64,000 bases of DNA from Xanthobacteraceae bacterium (GCA_019745775.1 JAIESR010000006.1:62001-126000), one strand, 5' to 3'; positions 7,089 through 17,118 are shown, counted from the stretch's first letter. Numbers and translations are program-made. The notes: generated by a model not told the origin, from the letters alone.

Positions 7089-9875
7089 TCAGGCGGCTCT
7101 CACTTCGCTGCGCAGCGCCTCCGGGCGCTCGAACGACAATTGCGCCAGCGGCACCGGCCGGCTGAACAGATAGCCCTGTCCGAGCTGGCAGCCGGCGGTG
7201 CGCAGGAAATGCAGCTGCTCCGCCGTCTCGACGCCTTCCGCCGTGGTCTCGAGGTCGAGGCCGCGCCCGAGCCCGGTGATCGCGCATACGATCGCCGCGC
7301 TGTCGGAATGGGTGGTCATGCTCTGGATGAACGACTTGTCGATCTTGATCTTGTCGAACGGGAACATCTGAAGGTAGCGCATCGACGAGTAACCGATGCC
7401 GAAGTCGTCGAGGATGATCGAGACGCCGAGGTTCTTGATCTCGTGCAGGACCGCGAGATTTTCCTCGTTCTTTTCTACCAGCACGGTCTCGGTGATCTCG
7501 AGCTCGAGCCGCCTCGGGTCGAGGCCGGACTCCCGGAGCGCCGACTTGATCACCTCCATCAGGTTCGACTGCTTGAGCTGAACCGCCGACAGATTGACCG
7601 CGATCTTGAGATGCGGCGGCCACTTCGTCGCGTCGGAGCAGGCGCGCCGCAGGATCCAGCCGCCGAGCGGCATGATGAGGCCGCTTTCCTCCGCCAGGGC
7701 GATGAACTGGTCCGGGAACAGAAGACCGCGCTCCGGATGGCGCCAGCGCACGAGCGCCTCGGCGCCGCAGCAGTCGCGCCGGCCGATGTCGATGACGGTC
7801 TGATAGTGCAGCTCGAATTCGTCGCGTAGCAGGGCGCGCCGCATGTCGTCCTCGAGTTCGCGGCGGTCGCGCGCGTCCGCCTCCATGGTGGTCTCGAAGA
7901 AGCGATAGCGGTTGCGGCCCTCGTACTTCGCCTTGTAGAGCGCGAGGTCGGCGTGGCGCACGAGCGCATCGGCGTTGTCGGCGTCCTGCGGCGCCAGCGT
8001 GATGCCGATAGAGGTGCCGATAACGATCTTGCGCCCATCGATGTCGTAGGGTTCCGTGATCGTCGACAGGACACGGTTGGCCAGCACGGTCGCCTGATCA
8101 CGCTGATTGGTGTCGGAGATCTGGATGATGGCGAATTCGTCGCCGCCCAGCCGCGCCACGATGTCGAGGTCGCGCGCCAGCCGGCGTAGCCGGTCGCCAA
8201 CCGCCTTCAGGAGGGAGTCGCCGATCGCGTGTCCGAACGAGTCGTTCACCGCCTTGAAGCGGTCTAGGTCGAGCATCAGCAGCGAGAACGGCTCGCCGTG
8301 GCTTGTAATGCGCGCCAGGGCGTCGTCCACTTTCTCCAGGAACAGCGCGCGGTTGGCGAGGCCGGTCAGCGCATCATAGCGCGCCATATGGGCAAGCTCG
8401 GCCTCGACGCGCTTCTGCGCAGTGATGTCCTGATGCACCGCGACCCAGCCGCCGTTCTCCATACGCTGGTGGTTGATGGCGATCACACGTCCATCCCGCA
8501 GATGGTCGATGATGGAATAGTCATGGCCCACGGACATATTGATGAGCCGCTCGGCGGCGTAGTCCTTTGCCGCCGGCGAGGCGCCTGCCGCCACACGGGC
8601 ATCCAGAATCGTCTGCGCCAGCGTGCCCGGCTTGAGCTGGTCGAGCGTGAGATTGTACATGGCCGCGTATTGCTTGTTGACGACGACCAGGCGCTGTTCG
8701 CGGTCGAACATGCTGATGCCGTGCGCCATGTTGTTGAGCGCTGCGTCGAGCTGTTGCGACGTTCGCTGGAGGGATGATTCCGATTCGCTCAGACGGCGGA
8801 ATTGTCGCGTGATCGCGATCAGGAGGTAGATCGAGCACAGCAGCAGGGCGACGCTGCCCAGTCCGATCATCGCCGAGCGCCGGAGCCATCCCGCCAACGC
8901 TACCTTCTCGGTAACCGAGATATTGACGAACAGCGGATATTCCGGAACGGGTCGCGACGACACATAACGATAGTTGTTGTCTACCTTCGCGAGAATACGG
9001 TAGCTGCTCTTGGCGCCAGTCACCGCGCCGGACCAGGTATTTTGGTGAGACAGCTTCTTTCCTGCAAACCCGACCGGATCCGGATGGCGAAACAGGATCG
9101 TTGCATCTTCACGCACGAGGTTGAAGATCGCGCCTTGAATGGAATGCGTGGATTCGAAGAAAGCCTCGAAGTAGCTTGAGTTCACGCTGGCGAGGACGAT
9201 GCCGGCGAACGCGCCGCTGGTGGTTTCCAGGCGCTGGGCCAAAACGACTATCTGGCTGCCATCAACCTTGTTGCGGATCGGAACCGATATGGTGAGTTTT
9301 TTGTCGAGCCGCGACCGCGCCGCTGTGAAGTAATCGCGCTCCGCGACGTTGACGTCGGGCGTCGGCCAGGCGGCGGTCGAGGCGACGATCTGCCCGCGTT
9401 CATCCGCGACTACGATATTGAAGAGGTGTGGCACGGTTGCAAGAAGGCCCCGCAGCCTGCTGTGCATCTCCCTATTGCCATAGATCGAGCGCAGCTTGTC
9501 GGGCGTCTCGATGTCGTGGCCCTTACTGATGTTCTTGATTTCCATCAGCATCGCTTCGATCGACGTGAGCGATCGGGACATTTGACTGGCCAGGACGGCG
9601 GCGATGTTGCCGGTGTCCGACATCGCGGCCTGGATGGCGTCGTTCCTGAGCTGCCAGATGGTGAAGCTGACCGCGCCGACCGAGAGTCCCAGCAATACAA
9701 TTGCCGCCCACCACAGGCGCCGCAAGGCGAGGGCCTTCGGCGGTCGCGTCTCTGTCGGCGCTTGCTGCGCGCGTTCGATGTCGACAGCGGTCTGGTCGAG
9801 CATACCCTTGAACCGAACCCGGCAGTTGGCGCCGGCTTTGTGGTTCACCTTTACGCTCAGGACCAGAATATCCAC
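7089..9875 (-). CDS. Membrane sensor diguanylate cyclase/phosphodiesterase (dCache-PAS-GGDEF-EAL)
   Basis: This protein of about 904-928 residues makes and breaks cyclic di-GMP. The order is: membrane helix (about 53-75), a periplasmic double-Cache-like sensor region (about 80-320), a second helix (about 335-355), a PAS domain (about 370-490), then GGDEF and EAL domains. The cyclase site is intact (ARLGGDEFAI), and an RDLD inhibitory site stands five residues before it. The phosphodiesterase half keeps AEALVRW, NLSAVQL, DDFGIGYSS and TAEGVET, so both activities look possible. The GTG at 9875 gives the longest form; the ATG at 9803 (MLDQTAVD) is an equally good start. It stands alone, read leftwards, so what it senses cannot be inferred from neighbours. 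A cytoplasmic paralogue is at 51411-53174. Confidence 0.92.
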   Translation of the reverse strand: MDILVLSVKVNHKAGANCRVRFKGMLDQTAVDIERAQQAPTETRPPKALALRRLWWAAIVLLGLSVGAVSFTIWQLRNDAIQAAMSDTGNIAAVLASQMSRSLTSIEAMLMEIKNISKGHDIETPDKLRSIYGNREMHSRLRGLLATVPHLFNIVVADERGQIVASTAAWPTPDVNVAERDYFTAARSRLDKKLTISVPIRNKVDGSQIVVLAQRLETTSGAFAGIVLASVNSSYFEAFFESTHSIQGAIFNLVREDATILFRHPDPVGFAGKKLSHQNTWSGAVTGAKSSYRILAKVDNNYRYVSSRPVPEYPLFVNISVTEKVALAGWLRRSAMIGLGSVALLLCSIYLLIAITRQFRRLSESESSLQRTSQQLDAALNNMAHGISMFDREQRLVVVNKQYAAMYNLTLDQLKPGTLAQTILDARVAAGASPAAKDYAAERLINMSVGHDYSIIDHLRDGRVIAINHQRMENGGWVAVHQDITAQKRVEAELAHMARYDALTGLANRALFLEKVDDALARITSHGEPFSLLMLDLDRFKAVNDSFGHAIGDSLLKAVGDRLRRLARDLDIVARLGGDEFAIIQISDTNQRDQATVLANRVLSTITEPYDIDGRKIVIGTSIGITLAPQDADNADALVRHADLALYKAKYEGRNRYRFFETTMEADARDRRELEDDMRRALLRDEFELHYQTVIDIGRRDCCGAEALVRWRHPERGLLFPDQFIALAEESGLIMPLGGWILRRACSDATKWPPHLKIAVNLSAVQLKQSNLMEVIKSALRESGLDPRRLELEITETVLVEKNEENLAVLHEIKNLGVSIILDDFGIGYSSMRYLQMFPFDKIKIDKSFIQSMTTHSDSAAIVCAITGLGRGLDLETTAEGVETAEQLHFLRTAGCQLGQGYLFSRPVPLAQLSFERPEALRSEVRAA

Positions 9876-9996
9876 TTAAGGTCTTCGGTTAACCGATCGC
9901 TAACCCACAGGTGCGACTACGAATTTTGCGGTAGGTCTTTGCGCGACATGCGCGCAGTGTACGCCGCTACTCGCGATAGCTGCGGCGCCAGCCAGT

Positions 9997-11013
9997 CTAG
10001 CGCTGTTGTGATGCGCGCCGCGATCGCACACGGTGCAGCGCTTCCCGGCCATCCGGAAGCCGCGGCAGCAGCGTGCCGACTGTCACCATCGCCACGGCTA
10101 GCAGGAACCGCGTCGTCAGCGGCTCATCGAGAACGAGATAGCCGGCGGCGACACCAAACAACGGCGTGAGGAATGTCAGCGCCGCCAGCCGGTTTGCCGA
10201 GTAGCGCTGTACCAATCCGAACCAGATCAGGAAGGTGATGAAGGCGACCCATGCGGCCTGGAAAATCAGCGATGCAATGGAAAGGTTGGACGGGACGGCC
10301 GTGATGCGCTCGCCGAGCAGAAGCATACAGACCGCCGAAACCGGTACCGCCATCGCAAGCTGATAGAACAATGTCTTCTCATAGGGAGCGCGGCACAGAG
10401 AACTCGCCTTCGCCACCAGCGTCGTCCCGGCGGCTCCAATCGCGGCAAGCACCATCATGGCGTTGCCGAGCGCCTGCTCCGGCTTCTCGAATGGCGATGC
10501 CTCGCCGAAGGCGATGACAATGCCCGCAAACGACAGGACGATTCCCATCCACTGCAATGACGTGAACCGCTCTCCGGGCAGGAACCGGCGCGATGCGATG
10601 ACCACGAAGATCGGCGCGGTGTAGAGATAGACCACCGAGCGGCTCGCCGACGTATAAAGCAGGCCCTGATAGATCAGAATGTATTCGGCGGTGAACAAAA
10701 GGCCGATCAGGATACCGGGCTTAAGCGTTCCGTCGCGAAAGTCGAACCTAACGCCGCGCGCAAGCATCCACGTCGTGAGCAGGATGGTTGCGCCGGCGGC
10801 GCGGATCGTCGCCTGCATCACCGGCGGCACGTCAGGGAGCGCGAGCTTCACCGCGACTTGGTTGAGGCCCCAGCTCAGGCACAAAATTACGGTCAGTGTG
10901 ATCGCCAGGAGGTCGAGCGGGCCGGTTGCCGGGTCGGGGGAGGCGCCGGGCGGGGCTCCCACCACGACAGGCGTATCGAGCGAAGCGGGCGTATCAGGTG
11001 TCGGCGTGCTCAT
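9997..11013 (-). CDS. EamA/DMT-family transporter
   Basis: This 338-residue inner-membrane protein has about ten hydrophobic segments arranged as two EamA repeats: the first from about residue 35 to 165, the second from about 180 to 310. Motifs such as LSWGLNQVAVKLAL and LVLDEPLTTRFLLAVAMVTVG are typical of the drug/metabolite transporter superfamily, whose members export amino acids and other metabolites. Its ATG overlaps the stop codon of the large multihaem cytochrome gene upstream (ATGA), so the two are translated together. That coupling is unusual because the two proteins have no known shared job. The substrate is unknown. The N-terminal 28 residues are polar, rich in Pro, Thr and Ala, and probably cytoplasmic. 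Confidence 0.9.
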   Translation of the reverse strand: MSTPTPDTPASLDTPVVVGAPPGASPDPATGPLDLLAITLTVILCLSWGLNQVAVKLALPDVPPVMQATIRAAGATILLTTWMLARGVRFDFRDGTLKPGILIGLLFTAEYILIYQGLLYTSASRSVVYLYTAPIFVVIASRRFLPGERFTSLQWMGIVLSFAGIVIAFGEASPFEKPEQALGNAMMVLAAIGAAGTTLVAKASSLCRAPYEKTLFYQLAMAVPVSAVCMLLLGERITAVPSNLSIASLIFQAAWVAFITFLIWFGLVQRYSANRLAALTFLTPLFGVAAGYLVLDEPLTTRFLLAVAMVTVGTLLPRLPDGREALHRVRSRRASQQR

Positions 11014-14000
11014 GGAATACGAACCTGCGCGCTCGGCCCGACCTGCAGTTTCCAGTCCTTGATCGGCGTTCCCGTCACGTTGAGCCGCCCCGTCAGGTAA
11101 TAGAGCCGGGCGGTGTCAGCGCTGCGCGACGTGCAGAACCGATCCTGGAGATAATAGGGCGGCGTCGCCTGGTAGTAGAGCATCGCACGCACGGCCATGG
11201 CCCGGCCGCCGAGCTGTGCCAGCGGCACGCGATAGGTGACGGTGTCGGTGCCGCCGGTCTGGTAATCCGGATCGTCTCCGACCGCGACCGGCGCGACCTC
11301 TTCCGCCAACTCGTGGTTGGCGCCGAGCGCATCGGCGATGCTGACGCGGTCCTCGAGTGGCAGGAAGCCCGCCGGCAGCAGCCGGTTGTCCTTCACCTTG
11401 GCGCAGAGCGACAGGAAGCTCGTGGTCAGCTCGCCCGCGGGCTTGGCGCCGATGCCGCAGACCGGTGCCGGCACGTCGGCGGGTTTCGCGATCTGCTCTT
11501 CATAGATCTGCGCCTGGTCCTGACGCGTGATGACCTGGAAGTGCGGCTGGTGCGCGCGCGCCAGCGGGTCGATGCGTGCGGAGCAATCCGCCCGCCACCG
11601 CAGCTCGCCCGCGATCGGCGCGCCGCGCTGGTCGACGATCACGCCGTTGGCGTTGGTGCGGCCGGACGACCACAGCACGCGATCTTGAGCGTCGAGCACG
11701 CTGAACTCGATGAAAGCGCGCCGGAACGCGACGCCGGAGGGGAACTTGTGCCCGGTGCGGTTGGTGATCGTGACGTTGGCGGTCAGGGCTGTGCGGTCGC
11801 GCCGGATCTCGCTGACGGTGACGTCGGCGGTGCGGTTGCGCGCCTGGTCGAGCATCGCGTTCTCGGTGGTGGTCAGGAGATCGACGCCGCGCTTCGCCGT
11901 CAGCATCGGATCTTCGGTGCGGATACCGAGCAGTTGCGGGAATTGCTGCGCCATCTTGATCAGGAAGACGTTGAGCCCGACCAGCGTGTGGCGGGCATAG
12001 CCATCGCGCACCGGCAGGTCGAGGTCCTGCGCCGGCAGCGTGTGCTCGGCCTGCGGAAAGTTCGAGTACTCCTGGATGGTCGCGATCTTGCTGCGATAGG
12101 GGATGCCGAACGCGTCGCGGCTCGGCATGTGGCAGTCCTGGCACGTTTGCGCCTTGGCCCCGGAGCGCAGCGGCAGCGGTCCATCCGGCGTCGAGCCGGT
12201 GCGATAGGCGCTGAACGCCCACTCCGGATAGGTCGCCTGCTCATAGGTGCGCGCGACCGGCTGCCCGCGATGCAGCACCGGCAGGTGCACGGTGTGACAG
12301 CTCGCACAAAGCTCGGCGCTCCTAACGTGGGTGCTGTGCTCCGGCACCATGCCGGTGGCGTTAACCATCGGCTTCTGCTTGGGATCGCGGAACGGCCCGT
12401 AGAGCTTGCCGGGTGGTCCCAGCAGGAAATTGCCGGTGAAGGTTCGCGCCAGGCCGGTGAGTCCGGGATTGGTGCGCTCCTGCCGCGCGTCGATGCAGGC
12501 ATTCTGCGGTTGCGACTGGGCCGCGGCGGTCGCTTCCTTCCCGAGCACCATGCTGTGGCAGGTGGTGCAGGAGACGCCGTCGCGCGCCAGCGCGGCATAA
12601 TGAGCGAGCGCGCGCACGTCGCCGTCGGCGTGGAACGGCGTCGCATTCAGGCTCTCGCGCGTGAATGGCTGGCAGCTGCCGGTGTCGGCATGGCGGTCGG
12701 TGGTGAACTGGCGTTGCCCTTGCACCGCGTGGCAGCCGAGGCAGGTATCCTCGATCGCCCGCGGATTTTCCGGATGGAATGTCTCGGTCTCGCTGGCGAG
12801 CTGCGCAAAGAAGATCGGGTCGCGTCCGGCGAGGCCCTTGGGTGACGTGCGCCAGGTCCCGTAGGGCGAGAGGTTGACCATCTTGTTGTCGCGGTCGGGC
12901 ATGGTCATGTCGAATTGTATGCCGGTGCCGCCAGCACTGTGGCAGCCAATGCACTGTGTCGACGTCACCATTTGCGATCGTGCGTTCGGCGCGCCGGCCG
13001 CGGCCCAGACATGGTCGTAGGTTTCCGACGGCATCTTGACGACGCTCGCGCTGTTCGGTTGCGATTTGCTCAGCAGCCGGAAGACACGCGTGAACAGCGA
13101 GGGGTAGGCCGGCTCGGCCGGCGGCTTGGTGTCGGGCTTTGCCTTGGCGATCGCCTCGTGGAAGCTCTCGAACATCGGCTCCTGGACGAAGGTCCGGCTG
13201 AGGAACACCAGCGGGTCGCCGCGCTCGCCCTTGATGTTCCGCAGCGAAGCGAAAGTCGCGTTGTCGCGCGCCGAGCCGTGGCAGTTCATGCAGTAGAGGC
13301 CGAAGCCCATGTACTGATAGTCGTTGCTGGCGGGCGCCGGCCAGTCCGGACGCCACTCACTCTTCTCGGTCCAGCCGAACCAGCCCCAGAACCAGCCGTC
13401 GTAGGAGCCGCCGGCGTCGCGCACCATCACGGCGGCGCCCGATGTCGGCAGCAGATGCAGCGGATCGACGCCGGCGCAGGCGGCCGCCGGCGGCGGGAAC
13501 ATCTCCTTGATCATGATCGCGCCGTCGGGGACCGGCGCGGCTGCGAGCGGAACCGCGTGCTCTTCGGCACGATTTGATTTCAGCCACTCGACCATGTCCG
13601 GCGAATACCACGTGACCACCGGTGCGTGGGTGCCGAAATAGGTCCCGGTCCATTTCCCCTTCTCAAGCGTCCCGATGAAGGGGCCCGTGTCGCGCACATG
13701 CTTGTCGCGCTTCCAGCCCGAGACCTCGTCGCGATGGCAGTAGTTGCGCAGGAACTGCGCGAGCTTGGCCTGATAGGCGTCGAGCGGTAGCGCACGCGGG
13801 TTCCGCACGGACTGCGCGAGCTCGGCGCACTGCGTCCGGTCGGTCGTGTTGAGCGGCTTGGCGCGTTCCGCGATGCAGACCGTCGATGCGACGGCGACGC
13901 CGCATGATAAGCCGCATGATAAGAGGACGAAGGCGAGCGCGCCGCCAAAGCGCAGCAAGCGCCGATGGATGCGGCTTGCCCGTTGAGACTCCCATCTCAG

Positions 14001-14075
14001 CCCCGAACCGGCAATGTGCACCCGCGTCCTCCCCGAGCTGCTACGAAAATAAGAGTCGCGCCGGGTGCGGGTCAA
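11010..14075 (-). CDS. Large periplasmic multihaem c-type cytochrome (six CXXCH)
   Basis: This protein of about 1021 residues has six haem-binding motifs spread over the middle of the chain: CMNCH, CIGCH, CLGCH, CTTCH, CASCH and CQDCH. A hydrophobic export signal (FGGALAFVLLSCGLSCGVAVAS) lies at about residues 43-64, so the first 40 residues may not be translated; a GTG at 14021 is an alternative start. The C-terminal third lacks haem motifs and looks beta-rich; it contains TNRTGHKFPSGVAFRRAF, a block seen after haem domains in several large multihaem cytochromes. It is presumably a periplasmic electron carrier or oxidoreductase. No partner reductase or quinol dehydrogenase gene is adjacent; only a DMT transporter gene is coupled downstream. 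The reaction is unknown. Confidence 0.85.
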   Translation of the reverse strand: MTRTRRDSYFRSSSGRTRVHIAGSGLRWESQRASRIHRRLLRFGGALAFVLLSCGLSCGVAVASTVCIAERAKPLNTTDRTQCAELAQSVRNPRALPLDAYQAKLAQFLRNYCHRDEVSGWKRDKHVRDTGPFIGTLEKGKWTGTYFGTHAPVVTWYSPDMVEWLKSNRAEEHAVPLAAAPVPDGAIMIKEMFPPPAAACAGVDPLHLLPTSGAAVMVRDAGGSYDGWFWGWFGWTEKSEWRPDWPAPASNDYQYMGFGLYCMNCHGSARDNATFASLRNIKGERGDPLVFLSRTFVQEPMFESFHEAIAKAKPDTKPPAEPAYPSLFTRVFRLLSKSQPNSASVVKMPSETYDHVWAAAGAPNARSQMVTSTQCIGCHSAGGTGIQFDMTMPDRDNKMVNLSPYGTWRTSPKGLAGRDPIFFAQLASETETFHPENPRAIEDTCLGCHAVQGQRQFTTDRHADTGSCQPFTRESLNATPFHADGDVRALAHYAALARDGVSCTTCHSMVLGKEATAAAQSQPQNACIDARQERTNPGLTGLARTFTGNFLLGPPGKLYGPFRDPKQKPMVNATGMVPEHSTHVRSAELCASCHTVHLPVLHRGQPVARTYEQATYPEWAFSAYRTGSTPDGPLPLRSGAKAQTCQDCHMPSRDAFGIPYRSKIATIQEYSNFPQAEHTLPAQDLDLPVRDGYARHTLVGLNVFLIKMAQQFPQLLGIRTEDPMLTAKRGVDLLTTTENAMLDQARNRTADVTVSEIRRDRTALTANVTITNRTGHKFPSGVAFRRAFIEFSVLDAQDRVLWSSGRTNANGVIVDQRGAPIAGELRWRADCSARIDPLARAHQPHFQVITRQDQAQIYEEQIAKPADVPAPVCGIGAKPAGELTTSFLSLCAKVKDNRLLPAGFLPLEDRVSIADALGANHELAEEVAPVAVGDDPDYQTGGTDTVTYRVPLAQLGGRAMAVRAMLYYQATPPYYLQDRFCTSRSADTARLYYLTGRLNVTGTPIKDWKLQVGPSAQVRIP

Positions 14076-14180
14076 CCGCGGCGCTTTCCGAGGCCCGTGC
14101 GCAACTGTGGAGGATAGATATATGAGGATTGCGACGACCTTCCCATGCCGCTGACGAGATTAGCCGTGTAGATTACTGCC

Positions 14181-14447
14181 ATGGCACGAACCGTCCTGAT
14201 CGAGTTGCTGCTGTTTTTCATTCCGTTCGCGCTCTACGGGTTGTTTTTGCTGTCGACCCAGCGAAGCGGCGTGCTCGACCGCGCCAATTGGTCGCTGGCC
14301 CGCGTGCTTGCCCTTGTGGCCGCTTCGTTCCTGACGGTGATCGTTGGCGTCTTCTTTCTGGCGGAGCCGGGAGGCTCGCCGCCGCGTTCAACCTATATTC
14401 CGGCCCATATCGAAGACGGCAAGTTCGTGCCGGGCCAGACAAAGTAG
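14181..14447 (+). CDS. DUF6111 family small membrane protein
   Basis: This 88-residue protein has two transmembrane helices (about residues 5-24 and 41-62) and a short polar tail ending VPGQTK. The sequence fits the DUF6111 family, small membrane proteins of alphaproteobacteria. It starts with ATG at 14181 and ends 19 bases before the CCA-adding enzyme gene, so the two are very likely one transcript. This pairing, with the Nudix gene close by, recurs in Hyphomicrobiales. No function is known for the family, and nothing in the sequence suggests an active site. Confidence 0.85.
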   Translation: MARTVLIELLLFFIPFALYGLFLLSTQRSGVLDRANWSLARVLALVAASFLTVIVGVFFLAEPGGSPPRSTYIPAHIEDGKFVPGQTK

Positions 14448-14466
14448 TGAAGTCCGGAGCCGCCGC

Positions 14467-15723
14467 ATGAGCTCGCCGCGCCGCATCCAGATCGGTCCTG
14501 AGCGGGCCCCCTGGTTGCGCGAGGGGGTGCTGCCGCATTTGCTCGAGGTTCTCGACCGCGACGGCGAGGAAGCACGCGTGGTCGGCGGCGCGGTGCGCAA
14601 TACGCTGCTCGGGGAGCCGGTCGGCGACGTCGACGTCGCCACCACCGCCGCGCCGGACGAGGTGGTGCGGCGCGTGGCGGCCGCGGGGTTCAAGCCGGTC
14701 CCGACCGGCATCGATCACGGCACCGTCACGGTGGTGATCGACGGCGCGCCATTCGAGGTGACGACGTTGCGCGAGGACGTCGAGACCTTCGGGCGCCATG
14801 CGCGCGTCGCTTTCGGGCGCGACTGGCAGCGCGATGCCGAGCGGCGCGACTTCACGATGAATGCGCTCTATGCGGCGCGCGACGGCACCGTCTATGACTA
14901 TGTCGGCGGGCTCGACGATCTCAAGGGTCGGCGCGTGCGCTTCATCGGCGATCCGGCGCAACGGATTGCCGAGGACTATCTGCGCATCCTGCGCTTTTTC
15001 CGCTTCCATGCCGCTTACGGCGACGGTGGTCACCCTGACGCCGCCGGTCTGTCCGCCTGCATCGCCGGGCGTGACGGGCTCGAGACGCTGTCGCGCGAGC
15101 GGGTGCGCGCGGAAATGCTCAAGATCCTGGTGGCGACGCACGCGGTGCCCGGACTCGTGAGCATGAGCGAAGCCGGCCTGTTGGTCGCCGTGCTCGGCGG
15201 CGTCCCGCTGCTGGCGAGCTTCGCCAACATGACCAAGCTCGAACGGGAGTTGTCGCTGACCCACGATCCGATCCGCCGGTTGGGCGCGCTCGCCGTCAGC
15301 ACCCCGGAGGATTCGAAACGATTGCGCGAGCGGCTGCGTCTCGCCAATGCGGAGTACGACCGGCTTGCATCGATGGCGGACCAATGGTGGCACGTCTCCG
15401 CTGCGACCGACATGCGTGCCGCGCGCGAGCTGATCTATCGGCTCGGCGCGGAGAGATTCCTCGACCGCGCGCTGCTGGCGTGGTCGCGCGCCTGGAGCGA
15501 AGGCGTCGCCGACGATCGCTGGCACGATCTCGTGCTGCTGCCCGGCCGCTGGAGCGCCCCGGTGTTTCCGCTGAAGGCGGCGGACTTCATCGCCCGCGGC
15601 GTACCGCAGGGACCGGCGCTCGGTGCGGCGCTGCGCGCGGCAGAGGAGGAATGGATCGCGCAGGATTTTCCGATGGACTCCGGCTCCCTGGAGAAGATTA
15701 CAACGGTGGCAATCGGCGCTTAG
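14467..15723 (+). CDS. cca: CCA tRNA nucleotidyltransferase
   Basis: This 418-residue enzyme adds or repairs the CCA tail of tRNA. The nucleotidyltransferase head is clear: EEARVVGGAVRNTLLGE, then GDVDVATTAAPDEV with the two metal-binding Asp residues, then RRDFTMNALYAARDGTVYDY. The RNA-binding region follows (RIAEDYLRILRFFRFHAAYG). This is the class II, poly(A)-polymerase-like family. The ATG at 14467 (MSSPRRIQ) is chosen over more upstream starts because it begins just before the conserved domain and lies just after the DUF6111 gene. The length is normal for alphaproteobacterial members. An essential housekeeping gene, probably co-transcribed with the DUF6111 gene. Confidence 0.95.
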   Translation: MSSPRRIQIGPERAPWLREGVLPHLLEVLDRDGEEARVVGGAVRNTLLGEPVGDVDVATTAAPDEVVRRVAAAGFKPVPTGIDHGTVTVVIDGAPFEVTTLREDVETFGRHARVAFGRDWQRDAERRDFTMNALYAARDGTVYDYVGGLDDLKGRRVRFIGDPAQRIAEDYLRILRFFRFHAAYGDGGHPDAAGLSACIAGRDGLETLSRERVRAEMLKILVATHAVPGLVSMSEAGLLVAVLGGVPLLASFANMTKLERELSLTHDPIRRLGALAVSTPEDSKRLRERLRLANAEYDRLASMADQWWHVSAATDMRAARELIYRLGAERFLDRALLAWSRAWSEGVADDRWHDLVLLPGRWSAPVFPLKAADFIARGVPQGPALGAALRAAEEEWIAQDFPMDSGSLEKITTVAIGA

Positions 15724-15858
15724 ACCAGGGGCGCCGGCGACACGCAGCGCGCGATACCATCGGCCCTGATCCAGGCGGAGCGGACCTCCGGCGTGAAGGC
15801 CGCCACGGCCCTGGGAATAGTGATTTCCGGCTGACGATACGAAAGCCCCAAACGAGCC

Positions 15859-16998
15859 TCAGGCGGCCTTGGCCTGGTCTTCTTCGTCGACGCTCATGGC
15901 GTTGCCCCGCCAGACGAATCCCGCTTCGCGCCAGCCCTCGAACCAAAGCACCGGCAACATCACGTCGCGCGCCATTGCTTGCAGCGGGTAGAGCGGGGGC
16001 AGGTGCCAGCCGGCGGCCGCCGCCAGCAGCATCTCCGCGCCATACCAGAGCGCAAGCAACAGCGCGGTTGCGGTGATGACGGAATGGCCGCTGGCCAGGG
16101 CGAGGAAGATCACGGCCGTCAGCGGGGGCACGATGCCGGCGCCGATCTCGAGGCAGTAGAAGGATCGGAAGCTGTCGCGCCGCAGGCGCGCCCAGCGAAC
16201 CTGCCGGTCCCACACGTCGGCGCGCACGCGCTCACCCAGCGGTTGGTCAAACGGGGCATCGACCAGACGCACGCGCTTTTTGCTGGCACGCATGATCTTG
16301 GTCGAGGCCGCGTCCTCCGCGGCCTCGGCGGCGAGCGCGCGCAAGCCGCCGGCGGCCTCGATAGCACTGCGGCGATAGAACAGCGTTTTCCCTTGCGCGA
16401 AGCCGAGACCGATCGTGTCCGCCGCATATTGCCAGCGCGCCTGGTAGGTGTTGAGGAAGACGCATTCCATCTCCGCCCAGAATCCGCGCGGACGGCTGCC
16501 GATCGGCGGCGCCGACACCATGCCGGTGTCGGGCTTGAAGGCGGCCAGCAGCCGTTGGAGGTAGTCGCGCGGCAGCAGCAGGTTGCTGTCGGCCATCACG
16601 ATCCGCTCGTTGGCGGCGGCGCGCCAGCCCTTCAGTACATTGTTGAGCTTCGGATTGGCGCTGATGCGCTCGTCGCCGATCAGGAGCGCGGCGGAAACGT
16701 GCGGATGCTCGGCGATCAGGGTTTGCACCAATCCCACCACCGGATCACGCGTGGATACGGCGCAGAACAGGACCTCGTAGCGGGGATAGTCGAGCGTGAA
16801 GGTCGAGCGCAGTGTCGCGTCGACGAAATTGTCGAGGCCGCAGACCGGACGGATGATCGTGATCGGCGGTGCGTCGGCGGGCGGCGGCAGGTAACGGGTG
16901 GGCCATCGGCAGCGGACAATGGCGATAGCGATGCTGCAAAGCTGTAAGGAGATAGCCAGTCCGCCGATGATGGCTGCGGCCCAGATTGCGACTGTCAT
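15859..16998 (-). CDS. GT21-type ceramide glucosyltransferase-like membrane glycosyltransferase
   Basis: This 379-residue inner-membrane enzyme has an N-terminal helix (about residues 4-27), a GT-A domain and two or three C-terminal helices (about 285-345). The GT21 motifs are present: ITIIRPVCGLDNF, VLFCAVSTRDP, IVMADSNLLLP, EDAASTKIM and the (Q/R)XXRW motif as RQVRWARLRR. The family makes glucosylceramide, or transfers sugar to hopanoid precursors as HpnI. No other hopanoid genes are adjacent, so the acceptor is open. The open frame continues upstream to 18060, but the ATG at 16998 (MTVAIWAAAI) is right before the first helix, and the upstream part overlaps the divergent phosphoesterase gene. 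The LpxH-like neighbour also fits an envelope lipid role. Confidence 0.85.
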   Translation of the reverse strand: MTVAIWAAAIIGGLAISLQLCSIAIAIVRCRWPTRYLPPPADAPPITIIRPVCGLDNFVDATLRSTFTLDYPRYEVLFCAVSTRDPVVGLVQTLIAEHPHVSAALLIGDERISANPKLNNVLKGWRAAANERIVMADSNLLLPRDYLQRLLAAFKPDTGMVSAPPIGSRPRGFWAEMECVFLNTYQARWQYAADTIGLGFAQGKTLFYRRSAIEAAGGLRALAAEAAEDAASTKIMRASKKRVRLVDAPFDQPLGERVRADVWDRQVRWARLRRDSFRSFYCLEIGAGIVPPLTAVIFLALASGHSVITATALLLALWYGAEMLLAAAAGWHLPPLYPLQAMARDVMLPVLWFEGWREAGFVWRGNAMSVDEEDQAKAA

Positions 16999-17118
16999 GC
17001 CCAAGCGGTAATGCGAGTCGATGACGGGGCTATGACGCAAGCCGTTGAATCGCTTGTCACAAAACCGCAGGACAAAGCTGGCATGACCGCGCCGTGGGGA
17101 TGAAATCAACGAACGTGA

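Noticed and set aside
10926-12845. A 639-codon + strand frame opposite the multihaem cytochrome
   Set aside because: The CXXCH motifs and export signal are on the other strand, and this frame has no recognisable domain. It is a shadow.
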